Notes: a model not told the origin generated them from the letters alone. 64,000 bases of DNA from Bretschneidera sinensis (GCA_023935145.1 CM043700.1:29745001-29809000); one strand, 5' to 3'; positions 22,655 to 33,606 are shown, numbered from the stretch's first letter. Program-made: numbers and translations.

Positions 22655-23725
22655 TCTCTACTTGGCGTAATGCGCCAAGGCTTTTGCTGCACTTGGCGTT
22701 ATGTGGCCAAGGCTTTTGCTATGCTTGGCGAGAAGTAGCTAAGACTTTTGCTGTGCTTGGTGTGATGTAGCCAAGGCTTTTGTTGTACTTGGTGTGATGA
22801 AGCCAAGGTTTTTACTATGCTTGACGTGATGAAGCCAAGGTTTTGTTGTGCTTGGCGTGATGTAGCCAGGGCTTTTGTTATGGTTAGCGTGATGTAGCCA
22901 AGGCTTTTGATGTGTTTGGCATGATGTAGCCAAGGCTTCGCTGTGCTTGGCGTGATGTAGCTAAGGCTTCGCTGTGCTTGGCGTGATCAAGCCAAGGCTT
23001 CGTTGTGCTTGGTGTGATCAAGCCAAGGCTTTGTTGTGCTTGGTGTGATGTAGCCAAGGCTTTTGCTGTGCTTGGCATGACGAAGCCAAGGCTTTTGCTG
23101 TGCTTGGCATGATGAAGCCAACGCTTTGTTGTGCTTGGCGTGATGTAGCCAAGGCTTTGATGTGCTTGGCATGATGAAGCTAAGGATTTATCGTGCTTGG
23201 CGTGATGTAGCCAAGGCTTTTGCTGTGCTTGGCGAGATGAAGCCAAGGCTTCGCCGTGCTTGGTGTTATGTAGCCAAGGCTTTTGTTGTGCTTGGCATGA
23301 TGATGCCAAGGCTTTGTTGTGCTTGGCGTGATGTAGCTAAGACTTTGTTGTGCTTGGCGTGATTAAACCAAGGATTTGTTGCGCTTGGCCTGATGAAGCC
23401 ATGGCTTTGCTGTGCTTGGCGTTATGGAGCTAAGGCTTTGCTATGCTTGGTGTGATGTAGTAAAGTCTTTTATTATGCTTGGCATGATGAAGCCAAAGCT
23501 TTTGCTGTGCTTGGCATGATGAAGCTAAGGCTTTTGCTGTGCTTGGCGTGATGGAGCCAAGGCTTTACTACGCTTGGCGTGATGTTGCCAAGGCTTTTGT
23601 TGTGCTTGGCGTGATGGAGCCAAGGCTTTATTGTGCTTGGCATGATGTTTCCAATGCTTTTACTGTGCTTGGTGTGATGAAGCCATGGCTTTGTTGTGCT
23701 TTGGTAATATGGCATACAATGTGTG
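22655..23725. repeat. Tat 3'-UTR tandem array 1: about 33 monomers of 31-33 bp
   Basis: Consensus around GCTTGGCGTGATGTAGCCAA followed by GGCTTTTGCTGT. Monomers differ by point changes and 1-2 nt length changes. Nearly every monomer contains CTTGGC and GCCAAG separated by 8 nt, a self-complementary 6-bp stem. The long open frames across this array are by-products of the repeat. Confidence 0.95.
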
Positions 23726-23995
23726 TAGCGAGGGGTATGCGCAATGAGCAGTGTGCGCGGCGAGTAGTGTGCTTGGCGAGCAGTGTTCGCGGCGAGCAGT
23801 GTGCGCGGTGAGTAAGGTGCATAGCGAGTAATGTGTGTAGCGAGTAGTGTGCACAGCAAGTAATGTGCACAGCGAGTAGTGTGCGCGGCGAGTAGTATGC
23901 GTAACGAGTAGTGTGGGCAGTGAGTAGTGCACCGCCAGCAGTGTGCGCAAGAAGTGTTCGTGGCTAGTAGTGTGCGTAGCGAGTGTGCGCATGTT
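23726..23995. repeat. Tat 3'-UTR tandem array 2: about 16 monomers near 16 bp
   Basis: Unit near GAGTAGTGTGCGCGGC, CpG-rich and variable at several positions (GCGCGG, GCACAG, GCGTAA). It is unrelated in sequence to array 1, which it directly follows. Confidence 0.9.
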
Positions 23996-24044
23996 AGGCC
24001 ATGTGTCTTCGGTCGTGTGCGGTGTCTCGGCCTTGTTCCCAATC

Positions 24045-24335
24045 TTGGCCTCGTGCTTGGACTAGGCCTTGATTAAAAGGGCTTATGTGGAACTTCGACA
24101 CTCTCTCCTTGGCCTTGATTGAAAGGACTTATGAGAAGAGAAAGATCTTAGCACCGTCCCTTCGGCCTTGATTTAAAGGGTTTATGAGGAGATTTGATAC
24201 TTTCTCCTTGGCTTTATTTGAAAGGGATTATGAGAAACTTTGTCACTCTCTCTTTGTCCTTGACTGAAAGGGCTTATGAGGAAAGAAAGATCTTGGCACC
24301 TTCTCCTCGGCCTTGATTGAAAGGGATTATGAAGA
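24045..24335. repeat. Tat 3'-UTR tandem array 3: 5-6 monomers of 47-53 bp
   Basis: Each unit has CTTGATTGAAAGGGCTTATG (variants) followed by either AGAAAGATCTTGGCACC or ACTTTGTCACTCTC-like sequence. Long and short forms alternate, suggesting a higher-order pair of about 100 bp. Confidence 0.85.
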
Positions 24336-24469
24336 GGGGAAGAAGCTTAGCAAAATAATTTGATATGAATTCGAAATAATGACTTTATTGATAAATAGCT
24401 GAAACAATAACTCTGTTGATAATTAACCGAAATTATATAACTTGAGGCGAAAAAAAAAATTCCTACTGA

Positions 24470-25749
24470 TAGAATGCTCGAGGAACTGGGTTGCCGTTGA
24501 GATCTTCAAGCTTGAAGGTCCTGGCCCGATATACCCTCTTAATGCGATATTGTCATTCCCAGTTTGGGAGGAGTTTTTTGGTTTCTCGTGGCTGAGACAC
24601 CTACACCTTTCTAAGAAGTAAGTCGTTGAGTCGGAAAGTCCTCCCTTTGACTCGGGAGTCATAATACCGCGCTACCCTCTGATGGTAAGCAACGAGCTTA
24701 ATCTGGGCTCTGTCTCTTGCTTCATCAATCAATTCGGCATTCATTTTGAGGGCCTTTTCGTTGTTGTTTGCCTCAAAGTGCTGAATTCGGAGCGAAGGTA
24801 TCCCGATCTCAAGGGGGATAACGAATTCAGATCTGTAAGCCAGAAAGAATGGAGTCTCCCCTGTTCGGGTACGAGTGGTTGTCCGATAGGCCCATAAAAC
24901 ATTTGGTAGGTGCTTGACCCACTGTCTGTCAGCTTCTTAGAGTCTTTTCTTAATACCTTGCAGGAAGGTTTTGTTTGTTACTTCAGTCTGTCCATTGACC
25001 TGTAGGTAACCTACCTAGGATAGTCCATGCTTGATTTCGAGGTCTTTGCAAAAATACTTGAATCTCGAGTTGTCGAACTGCTTCCCATTGTTTGTGACCA
25101 GGATCCTCAATATTCTGAACCGGCATACTATAGATTTCCACTCAAATTCTCGAGTCTGGTAATCAGTGATTTTTGCAAGGGGCTCAACTTCCACCAATTT
25201 GGTGAAGTAGTCGATGGCGACTATCAAGTGTTCCATTTACTCTGATGCTTTAGGGAAAGGACTGAGTATATCCATTCTCCGCATGGTGAAGGGAAGATGA
25301 CTATTGATGGATGTTAATGGATTGGCAAATCGGTGAGGCACTGGAGCATACTCCTGACATGTTTTGCACTTCTTGACCATGTCAATGGCTTCTTGTAGCA
25401 TATTTGGCTAGTAATACCCGTGTCGAAGGATCTTGTGTGCTAGAGCCCTTCCTCTCAAGTGGTTTCCACATACCATTTGAAGAGCATAATTGGCCTTGGT
25501 CGAGCCGAGACATTTCAAGTAAGGAGTCGTAAGGCCTCTTTTGTACAACCGGCCCTCGACGAGGGTATATTGCGAAGTGCGAGAGAGAATTTTTCTAGTC
25601 TCGTTCTTTTGGTTCGAGATTCTTTCATTTTGCAGACACTAGAGGATTGGGTCCATCCAAGTTTGTTCTTCTGTTATAAGCATGATGTAGTTTTCGTCGA
25701 TGCTAGGTAAGGCCAGGGTTTCTATGTAAACCATTTCGGTGTGGTCTAA
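24470..25749 (-). pseudogene. Tat integrase (decayed)
   Basis: Minus strand. The N-terminal zinc-binding part (about 25740-25270) is broken by stops. The core shows the first catalytic Asp in VAIDYFTKLVEVEPLA (about 25195-25245). The second is lost: TNNG replaces the usual TDNG (about 25090). The Glu remains in VNGQTEVTN (about 24980). A C-terminal block near 24480-24680 reads RYYDSRVKGRTFRLNDLLLR and FKLEDLNGNPVPRAFY, typical of Tat integrase ends. Several in-frame stops. Loss of one DDE residue alone would disable it. It is joined to the archaeal RNase H across the Z insertion at 25749/38862. Confidence 0.85.
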
Positions 25750-27113
25750 TGTTGTGCCGATTATCTACCAAATTAATATGCAAATAATTGCACTCATTTT
25801 ACTTGTAAGTGCATAATGTCAACTTAGTAGTATAGTGTGCGAAAGCAAGATCATCTCCACAGGGATTGGTGAATTTCGTTTTAGAATTATATTCGCAATG
25901 TAAAAAGATAGAAATAATAAAAGAGTTAATTTTGATAAAGATAAAATAATAAAGATAAAGGCGTAGGGACTTGATATCCACCACTAATTATACTACCACA
26001 ATACAACAGTATGCCAATGCTCTACTCATGCCATGTATACCTAATGTTTTCTAACCTAAGGGCTTGGTCCACACCTTAGGCTATTGATCTCCCTAAGCAA
26101 CGAGTTAGGCATGGTATATACTCTAACTCTTTTCTCTCTTAAAGGATTCAGCATGGGTGTATACTGAGTTGTTCCTTAAGAGAGCATTAGGGCTGTGGAG
26201 ATCGGCAACCACACGGGGCCTAGGGCTTGGTCCACTCCCGGTTTCCCATGTTGATTAACCTAAAAATCCGGTGTGGATATCTTTTGTTACTCAGACCCAG
26301 GACTCGGTCATCCAAATTGATCTAACTAACAAATCTATACCACATGCATATATTGATCAGATAAACACATATGAGAAATTTAAATAAACACAGATATTAA
26401 TCAAGTTAAGCAACACAACATAAATATCGCAAAGGTGCCAATACTGAATTATTGAATAAACATAATTAGGGCTTCAACCAAGCCCTTACTAAAAGCTTAA
26501 GTACACATAAAAATAAAGGAAAGAAGAAACCCGAGAGAAGAGTTGTTAATTCCTCTCCACAGTCTCCTTCCCCGATCTCCCGAACAAAAACTAAACTAAA
26601 ACTAAGAGAAGATTGATTCCCCCCAAAGGGGAGATTAAAAGATAAAAGAAGAGATTAGATGATGTCCATTGTGTGTGTTTTACAGGTGTATTTATAGGGG
26701 GTAAATAATCCTAGAAGGCTCAGGAACCCTAAACTTTCCTAAAACATAAAACTCCTTTATTTCCAAAACAGGTTCTGCCGCTTTATTGTTCACGGCCGTA
26801 TATCTGCGCTCGATCGCAAGGTTGCGCTCGATCCTTCTTGTGTGCCCACGAGTGCTTATGCGCTCGATCGCACCTAATAGTGCGATCGATCGCACCTAAT
26901 AGTGCGATCGATCGCACTTTTGCCAATAGCTGCTCCAGATTTCCAGGTTTCTTTCTTTTAAGCTCCAAAAGCTTCCAAAATGCTTCCTTTTCTTCAAACC
27001 TATAAAAACCATGTAAAACATAGAAATGAAGTAAAATGGACTAAAATAACATAAACTAGGGTTTAACAAATGTAAATTAAGGGGCTTAAATATGAATATT
27101 TAAGCATCTATCA
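25750..27113 (-). repeat. LTR A of Z, with TCTAA on both sides
   Basis: Minus strand TGATAGATGC...GGCACAACA, 1364 bp. It shares with LTR C even the unusual GAAGAGATTAGATGATGTCC-type block. A TATA box (CCCCTATAAATACAC, minus) lies near 26687-26701. Two perfect TGCGATCGATCGCA palindromes occur at 26881-26894 and 26903-26916. With TCTAA and Tat sequence on both sides, this segment alone looks like a solo LTR. Confidence 0.9.
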
Positions 27114-27248
27114 TCTAACTACTTGGAGGAGGCAAGTTGGGCTACTGCATCCACTTAAGAGTTCTACGCTCGAGGTACCTAGGATATTTTGGATTCTCCA
27201 ATGGTAGCTGCAAGCTCTCATGCTTTTTCTAAGCACCTAATGATTTTC
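27114..27248. repeat. Duplicated Tat flank, copy of 38862-38996
   Basis: 135 bp that repeat the Tat sequence right of LTR C (both begin TCTAACTACTTGGAGGAGG) with a few substitutions, then switch to Athila 3'-UTR sequence at a CATA-like microhomology. Tat sequence should not occur inside Z. Confidence 0.85.
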
Positions 27249-27251
27249 ATA

Positions 27252-28199
27252 CCCCACACAATTATGTGCTAATGTGCTCGTGTCGGTTTAGATCAAACTT
27301 GTGAATCTTTAAATACCTAAAAGTGAGTAATTTAAAGTTTAAAACTCAATTATTAGACCATGTGTTCACGGTTTTAAGTTCATTTATGAAGTCAAATCAT
27401 ACTATTCGTTTAGATCAACCAAAATTTTTAGAACAAAATGAACATATATTTATCTTTTAAACAAAAAACTGGGACAAAGTGTGTGAATGTGTCTTTCATA
27501 CCCCCAAACTTAAATTACACATTGTCCCCAATGTGAAAATAACATGGAAAGATCTGACATGGGAGATAGAGAATTAGCTGGGCCGGCACGGCGCATAGCA
27601 CACCCCCAAACTTGAACGGATGCATACATTGTCCCTAAAAAAGAAAAACTAACGTAATACGGGAAAACAAAAAGTACTAAAAGTAAATAAATAACAGTAA
27701 ATATGAACAACAATAAAAATAAAAGGATAAGCTGTGGGGTGCCTCCCATGAGCGCTAAGTTTAACGTCTTCAGCCGGACCAAACCTTATTTTTCCCCAAA
27801 ACTAAGATTGGCAGCAACTAGCACAGATGGTGTCTTATTTTCTCTCATATAAGCATAAGTTAAGTGCTTTGGCAATTTATTCAACTCCAAATTCGGTGCC
27901 AGGACAATAAAAGGGAAAATAGTATTAATAGGCCCAAGAATTTCAAATGGATCGGTGTACTTACTTGGAGGCTTTGGAAAGGCCTCAAGGAGGTGCATAG
28001 TGTCAATGACATCATCAGTAACATCCTTGCATTTTGGCTCAATATCCGATCTTGGGACACTATAGGTAAGAGCGGTTTCTACTGGATCAATGTGATGGAC
28101 CTGAAAAGCTTCCTCAACAACACTTTGCGTCATGCATACATTAAAACATTTTATATTATCTGGAGGTAATTTTAATGCATTATATCTTTTGATTTCAAC
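27252..28199 (-). pseudogene. Z 3' UTR fused to protease-RT linker remnant
   Basis: Minus strand 28211-27786 is an open frame of 141 codons, matching the Athila segment between protease and RT (KCFNVCMTQSVVEEAFQVHH, APNLELNKLPKHLTYAY, LVAANLS). It then passes straight into 3'-UTR sequence at about 27781-27792 with loss of RT, RNase H and integrase. The junction is the same as in E1 (about 1970-1985). The first few codons near 28200-28211 come from the Y LTR. Confidence 0.8.
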
Positions 28200-28895
28200 C
28201 TTCATCTTCAACCTTAGCTGAAGAGTCTAGCCACTCATAACTATAAAACTATAATAAAAAGTGCTAAATATTTAAACTAAAACAACTGAATATAAAGAAA
28301 TAAATAAAAAACTTTACATAGGAGAAATTCCACTCGCTGACGGGCGGCACTTCCCCTCGTGGTAGCAATGCCTTCGGGATCCACCAGAATGCTGGCGAAC
28401 GTCCACCGGTAAACACCAAAGTGGCTTAGGAATTGTACACTGAATGATGAAGCCAAATGGTGTTTATATAGGGGAAGACCCAGAGCACTGCAGGTTTCAG
28501 ATTGGATGTGGGATACTGCCCCGAGTGCGCTCGATCGCAGAATGGTGCGATCGATCACATGTCTGGTGCGCACGATCGCATGTGCGCTCGATTGCATGTC
28601 TGTTACGATCGATCGTAGACGCACTGAACAGCAACTATTTCGATGTGGGATGTTGACCTTGCACTCGTTCGTAGGCAGGTGCGCTCAAGCGCAGGTACAC
28701 TCGATCGCATATCTTGTGCGATCGATCGCAATGTCTCCAGAAGCTTCACATCTCCTGAAATGCTTCATTTTCTCCACAAACCTATAAAAATACACAAAAC
28801 ACAAGAAAGATGTAAAATAAAGTGAAATACTACTAACTAAGAGCATAACAAATATAAGTTAAGGGTCTAAAATATGCAATATTTAAGACTCATCA
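28200..28895 (-). repeat. Y 3' LTR, U5 end deleted
   Basis: Matches 34158-34796 of the 5' LTR but has an extra block of about 57 bp (near 28530-28590) made of further GCGATCG-type units. The left edge is a deletion joint at CTTCATCTT. Confidence 0.85.
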
Positions 28896-30180
28896 AATAC
28901 CCACAAACTTATATTTTGCTAGTCCCTTAGCAAAACAAAATAAAAGACTCAATGAAAAACAAAGAACATAAAGATAAAGTCATCACTTATGGTATCCAAA
29001 AATTTAAGGAGCACACATCACCATGATATTCATTCATAAGCAAGCTTAAAAAGGTAAACTCATCTTCGCAATGAATAGAAATGTTAAAATCTAATTACTT
29101 ACAAAAGGCAGGATAAGGCATCACAAGCTTGAATCAGTGTAAGGTGAATTAGCATATAAAAATGAAGCTTCCAAGTAACTCTAATGTGCAAGGTCTCAAT
29201 GTCTCAAGATTCACCGAATTTCCCATCAAAAATGAACGAAAAGGCATAGTTTTTATTTTATTCTTTTTTCTTTTTATTTTTTTTAACAATAATAAGGCAC
29301 GACTGTGTTTAGTTCCCTTAAGCTTTCTAATTGACCCATGTAGCGAGTGTTGAGTCATTGACTCCCAAACCAGATGGTTTTAGGGCATTAGGTGTACAGA
29401 CATCCCTAAGGACTTACTAACTCGAGTAAAAAAGGCTACGAAAATAAACCGGCCTTAATACTACCAAGCAAAATTCCACCTTTTGACGTGAACACTCACT
29501 GCTTACTGAGGCAAGAGGTCCAGTTACTCAGCGGAAAGTTGTAGTAATTATTATTATTATTATTTTTTTTATGCCCAAGTGTTCATCCAACAAGTCATCC
29601 AGTTTCAGTTAAGATAAGGAAAAATACACATTAAAATCACGTGTCATACCTCACATAATTTGTGCTAATGTGCTCGTGTTAGATTAGATCAAACATGTGA
29701 ATTCTCAAAATGCCTAAAGTAAGTAACTAAATTTTAAAAATTTATCACCAGATCATGTGTTCAAAATGTTAAGCTCACCAATGACATCACATCACAGAAA
29801 ATGTTTAGATCAACTAAAATTTCACGATAACATGAGCATGCATTTATCTCTATGACGAAAAGACAACAAATTAGGACAAAATGTGTGATGTGTCTCCCAT
29901 ACCCCCAAACTTAAATTACACATTGACCCCAATGTGTGACTAATATGGAAAGAGCTGACCTGAGATATGGAGAACTATCTGGACTGGTATGGCTCATAGC
30001 ATACCCCCAAACTTGAACTGAAGTACGCTTTGTCCCTGAAAAATAAAAACTGGAAAACAAAAAAAATACTGGAAACAAACATTAATCATAAAAATGTGAA
30101 ATAATAAATAAACAAAAGAAAAGATAAGCTGTGGGGTGCCTCCCATGAGCGCTAAGTTTAACATCTTCAGCCAGACCCAA
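28896..30180 (-). other. Y 3' UTR
   Basis: Non-coding; similar to the 3' UTRs of E1, A2 and A3. It holds one copy of the conserved motif (29485-29534), the TAAATTACACATTG block, and a purine tract next to the 3' LTR (minus strand AAGTTTGTGGGTATT). Confidence 0.75.
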
Positions 30181-30182
30181 CA

Positions 30183-33100
30183 TTAGTAAACATGCCCAAC
30201 TAAGCGCTCCACCATCTGATCAATAAATGGAAATGAAAAATGATCAGGCCTAGTGGCAGCATTCAATTTACGGTAGTCTAGACACTTTCTCCATCTTGAT
30301 TGCATTCGAGTTGGAACCAACTCGTTGTCTTTATTTACTACCATAAATTCAGCACGTTTGGGCACGACTGGAATCTGGCTCACCCACTTGCTATCAGAGA
30401 TGGGATAAATGATCCCTGCCTCTAGCAGCTTAATATCTTCCGCCCTCACAACCTCTTGCATAGCAGGGTTGAGCCTTCTTTGTGGCTCCCTCGATGGCTC
30501 AGCATCCTCCTCCAAATGTATCCTGTACGTCACCACCGAGGGGCTGATCCCCTTGATGTCCTCAATGGTCCAGCCTATAGCTTCCGTATGCTCTCTTAAG
30601 ACATCCAATAATTTCTCCTCTAGAGCATCACCCAGATCTGAAGGTATAATCACAGGCAAACTATCGACTGAACCTAGGAACTTATACTTAAGATTATCTG
30701 GTAAAGGCTTAAGTTCCTTCTTGGGGGTTTCAGGTGCGGTAGTCTCCTCCGTCTTATTGCTCTTCCGAGGAGGAGACTCTAAAATGGCATTCGCTTGCTC
30801 AAGTAATTTATCTAAATCCATATCCTCTCCAAATTGAGCAAAGCATGCCTCTAGGGGGTCCTCAGTGCGGGAGTCATCCACAATCTCCTCCGTCCTATTG
30901 CTCTCCCGAGGAGGAGACTCCAAAATGGCATTCGCTTGCTCAAGTAATTTATCTAAATCCATATCCTCTCCAAATTGAGCAAAACATGCCTCCAGGGGGT
31001 CCTCAATGCTTGATTCATTCATAGTCTCCTCAAGAATCTCCTCTATCAAGCATACATTTCTCACTTCATCATATTCATGTGGTTGCCTAGTGATATAAAA
31101 AATATTCAACTCCACTGTCATATTTCCGAAGGAGATCTTCATCACCCCTGTCCTACAATTTATCAGGGCGTTAGCCGTGGCTAAGAATGGTCGCCCTAGA
31201 ATAACTGGTATTTGAATCCCTACATTCTGAACCGGCTCTGTGTCAAGCACAATAAAATCCACGGGGAAATAGAACTTATCCACTTTTATCAAAACGTCCT
31301 CAACTATTCGCTGTGGTCTTTTCACTGACCTGTCAGCCAATTGAAGCGTAGTGGATGTGGGCTTCAATTCTCCTAACCCCAACTGTAAATAGACTGAGTA
31401 GGGTGGAAGATTCACACTCGCCTCTAGATCCAAGAGAGCCCTCTCAATGTGGCTGACTCCTATCGTGCAAGAGATGGTAGGACACCCCGGGTCCTTATAC
31501 TTGATGGGTAGCTTGCACTGAAGGATTGAACTAACCTGCTCGGTCAAAAATGCCTTATTTGGGACATTCGTCCTCCTCTTGATAGTGACCAAGTCCTTTA
31601 AAAACTTGGCATATGATGGCACTTGATGGATGGCATCCAAAAATGGGATATTGATTTGGACTTGCTTGAATACCTCCAGAATTTCCTTATACTTCCCTCT
31701 TTTCTTGGGCGCCTGTAATCTCTCAGGGTAGGGCGATCTAGGTACAAACGACCTAGGAGGGTCTTTCTCAGTAGGTGTGGCTGTAGATGGCTCAGCATCT
31801 CTCTTCTCTGTGTTGCCACTCCCTTGCCCTTGCTGCATAGCAGGGCTCTCTTCCACTCGATTGTCCACTTGTCTCCCAGACCTCAGTGTGACAATCGACT
31901 GTGCTTGTTCCTCCCCGTGCGCAGGAGTTGATGAACTCTCAACCATAAATTGTCCTTTTAGGTTTTGCACGGGCTGACTGGGGAACTTTCCTTTCTCTCT
32001 CTCACCCAAGTGACTTGCAATCTGCCCTATTTGACTCTCCAGCTTGGCAATTGCTTGGGGGCTTACCATTGTTGCACTCCTCACATCGCTCATATTTTGG
32101 CTAGTCGCCTTCATGAACTCCTTAAGGGTGTCCTCAAGCGACTGTCAAACTGGCGCTGGTGTTTAGGTGGGTGCGTGGTAAGCAGGTGAAGGTGCTGGAT
32201 GGGCAGAACGACCATGATTAGGAATTTGTGGGGCAAATCCGGGAGGATATTGATTTTGAGCATGATGAGAGGCTCCTCCCTGATTCATTGGTTGGTTCTG
32301 CCTCCATGAAAAATTTGGGTGGTTCCGCCACCCTAGATTGTACGTCTCGGAGTACGATCCATTTGACTGCCTTCGAAAGTCATTGAAAGCATTTACTTGT
32401 TCCATAGGATACTCGGCACAAGCCGGCATTGATGGGCAATTCTGTGCTAGATACATCGGACTAGCACAGATGGAACAGCTTTCAACATTGAATGTGTTGG
32501 CAGCATTGATGGATTGGCTCATAGTGAGAGCGTCAATCTTCTTGGTGAGGGCATCTAATTTTATCCTTAAATCAGCATCCTCCCTGACCTCATAGATGCC
32601 TCCCCTCTTAGGAGCACGAATGGACTTATCTCGACAGCTTGAAAAATCCCACTGCTGTGAATTGTCGGACAACTTGTCCAATGCCATGTATGCTTCGTCT
32701 CCTGTCAGACTCAAGAATGCCCCCCCATTCATAGACTCGATTATGCTACGGTTGGGTTGAGTCAACCCTTGGTAGAAGAATTGAACGAGTCTCCACTTCT
32801 CATATTCATGTGGAGGGCATATGATCAGTAACTCTTTAAAGCGCTCCCAGCTTTCAGAGAACTTCTCATCCTCGTCCTGAGTGAAAGAGCTAATCTCCTT
32901 TCGGCACTCATTCACTCTAGACATTGGGAAAAACTTATGATAAAATTTGCTAAGCAGGTTTTCCCAAGATGTAATAGACCCGGATGTGTTGGAGTCTAAC
33001 CACGCCCTAGCTCTATCGTGAAGAGAAAAAGGGAAGAGTCGAAGATGAACTGACTCTTCAGAGAAGTTCTGGAATTTGAATGTGGCACAAAAGTCTTTGA

Positions 33101-33482
33101 ACTTCTTCACATGGCTATAAGGATTTTCAAGATCTAAGCCATAGAATGAGGGTAAGAGTTGGATGACATGTGGCTTCAAGTCAAAGTGGGTGGCATTGGT
33201 CGGTGGCAACACTATGCAAGAGGATGAGTTAGTCGCAACGGGTGCGAACAAGTCCCTAAGGGATGTAGTGGAGTCCACGTTCCAAGCTCTAGGTTGCTCT
33301 ACATGTTCAGGATGATTAAAATTTTCTCCCATCTCAACAGTCTCTCTCTCAACTAGTACTCTTTTCTGCCTCCTAAGAGTTCTTTCTAAGTCGGGATCTA
33401 AATGTGTCAAATCTAAGTTCAAGGATCTCCGACCAAGCATACACCAACAGAAAAATAATGAGATACTAACCAGCAGAAGCAA
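30183..33482 (-). pseudogene. Y gag-protease-RT(N-terminus) polyprotein, almost open
   Basis: A minus-strand frame of 1100 codons with only two stops, close together near 32163 and 32130. The first part (33482-32163, 439 codons) is gag: capsid region with FKDFCATFKFQNFS, LFPFSLHDRARAWL, FYHKFFPMSRVNECR, and a zinc knuckle CSICASPMYLAQNC in which Tyr replaces His. The second part (32114-30183, 643 codons) is the gag end, protease (ALLDLEASVNLPP, Gly of DxG replaced by Glu), a linker with a 47-residue tandem duplication, and the RT fingers up to FIDQMVERLVGH. There the frame is cut and ends after two residues; the catalytic YMDD region, RNase H and integrase are absent. It could once have made gag but could not self-mobilise. 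It is the best preserved retroelement frame in the window. Confidence 0.85.
30743..31024. repeat. 141-bp in-frame tandem duplication in the Y polyprotein
   Basis: Units 30743-30883 and 30884-31024 encode repeats of DPLEACFAQFGEDMDLDKLL and EQANAILESPPR, differing at very few bases. 141 is a multiple of 3, so the frame is kept. Confidence 0.92.
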
Positions 33483-33582
33483 CAGAATAAAGCAAACACC
33501 GAACTCAATTTTTTTTAAAATTAAATTAACTAATAGAAAAATAAAATCAATTCAGACAAAAAATTTTCACAAACCAAACAAC

Positions 33583-33600
33583 TCCCCGGCAACGGCACCA
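33583..33600 (-). other. Y primer binding site (tRNA-Asp type)
   Basis: Minus strand TGGTGCCGTTGCCGGGGA, one change from the Athila form complementary to the 3' end of tRNA-Asp. It lies 6 nt inside the 5' LTR. Confidence 0.85.
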
Positions 33601-33606
33601 AAAACT

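Noticed and set aside
22655..23725. Regularly spaced 32-bp repeats, superficially like a CRISPR array
   Set aside because: Units are contiguous without unique spacers, lie in a plant retroelement 3' UTR, and have no cas genes.
22739..24042. Several long open frames on both strands (60-189 codons) rich in HAKHSKSLG- or TLLATHT-like repeats
   Set aside because: They are translations of the tandem arrays; frames stay open only because the monomer has no stop in that phase.
25750..27113. LTR A as an independent solo LTR with TCTAA duplication
   Set aside because: Its near identity to LTR C, the same TCTAA at LTR C and the copied 135-bp flank are better explained as one element altered by repair.
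30409..30837. Plus-strand 142-codon frame (Ser-rich)
   Set aside because: Antisense shadow of the Y polyprotein, caused by its duplicated segment.
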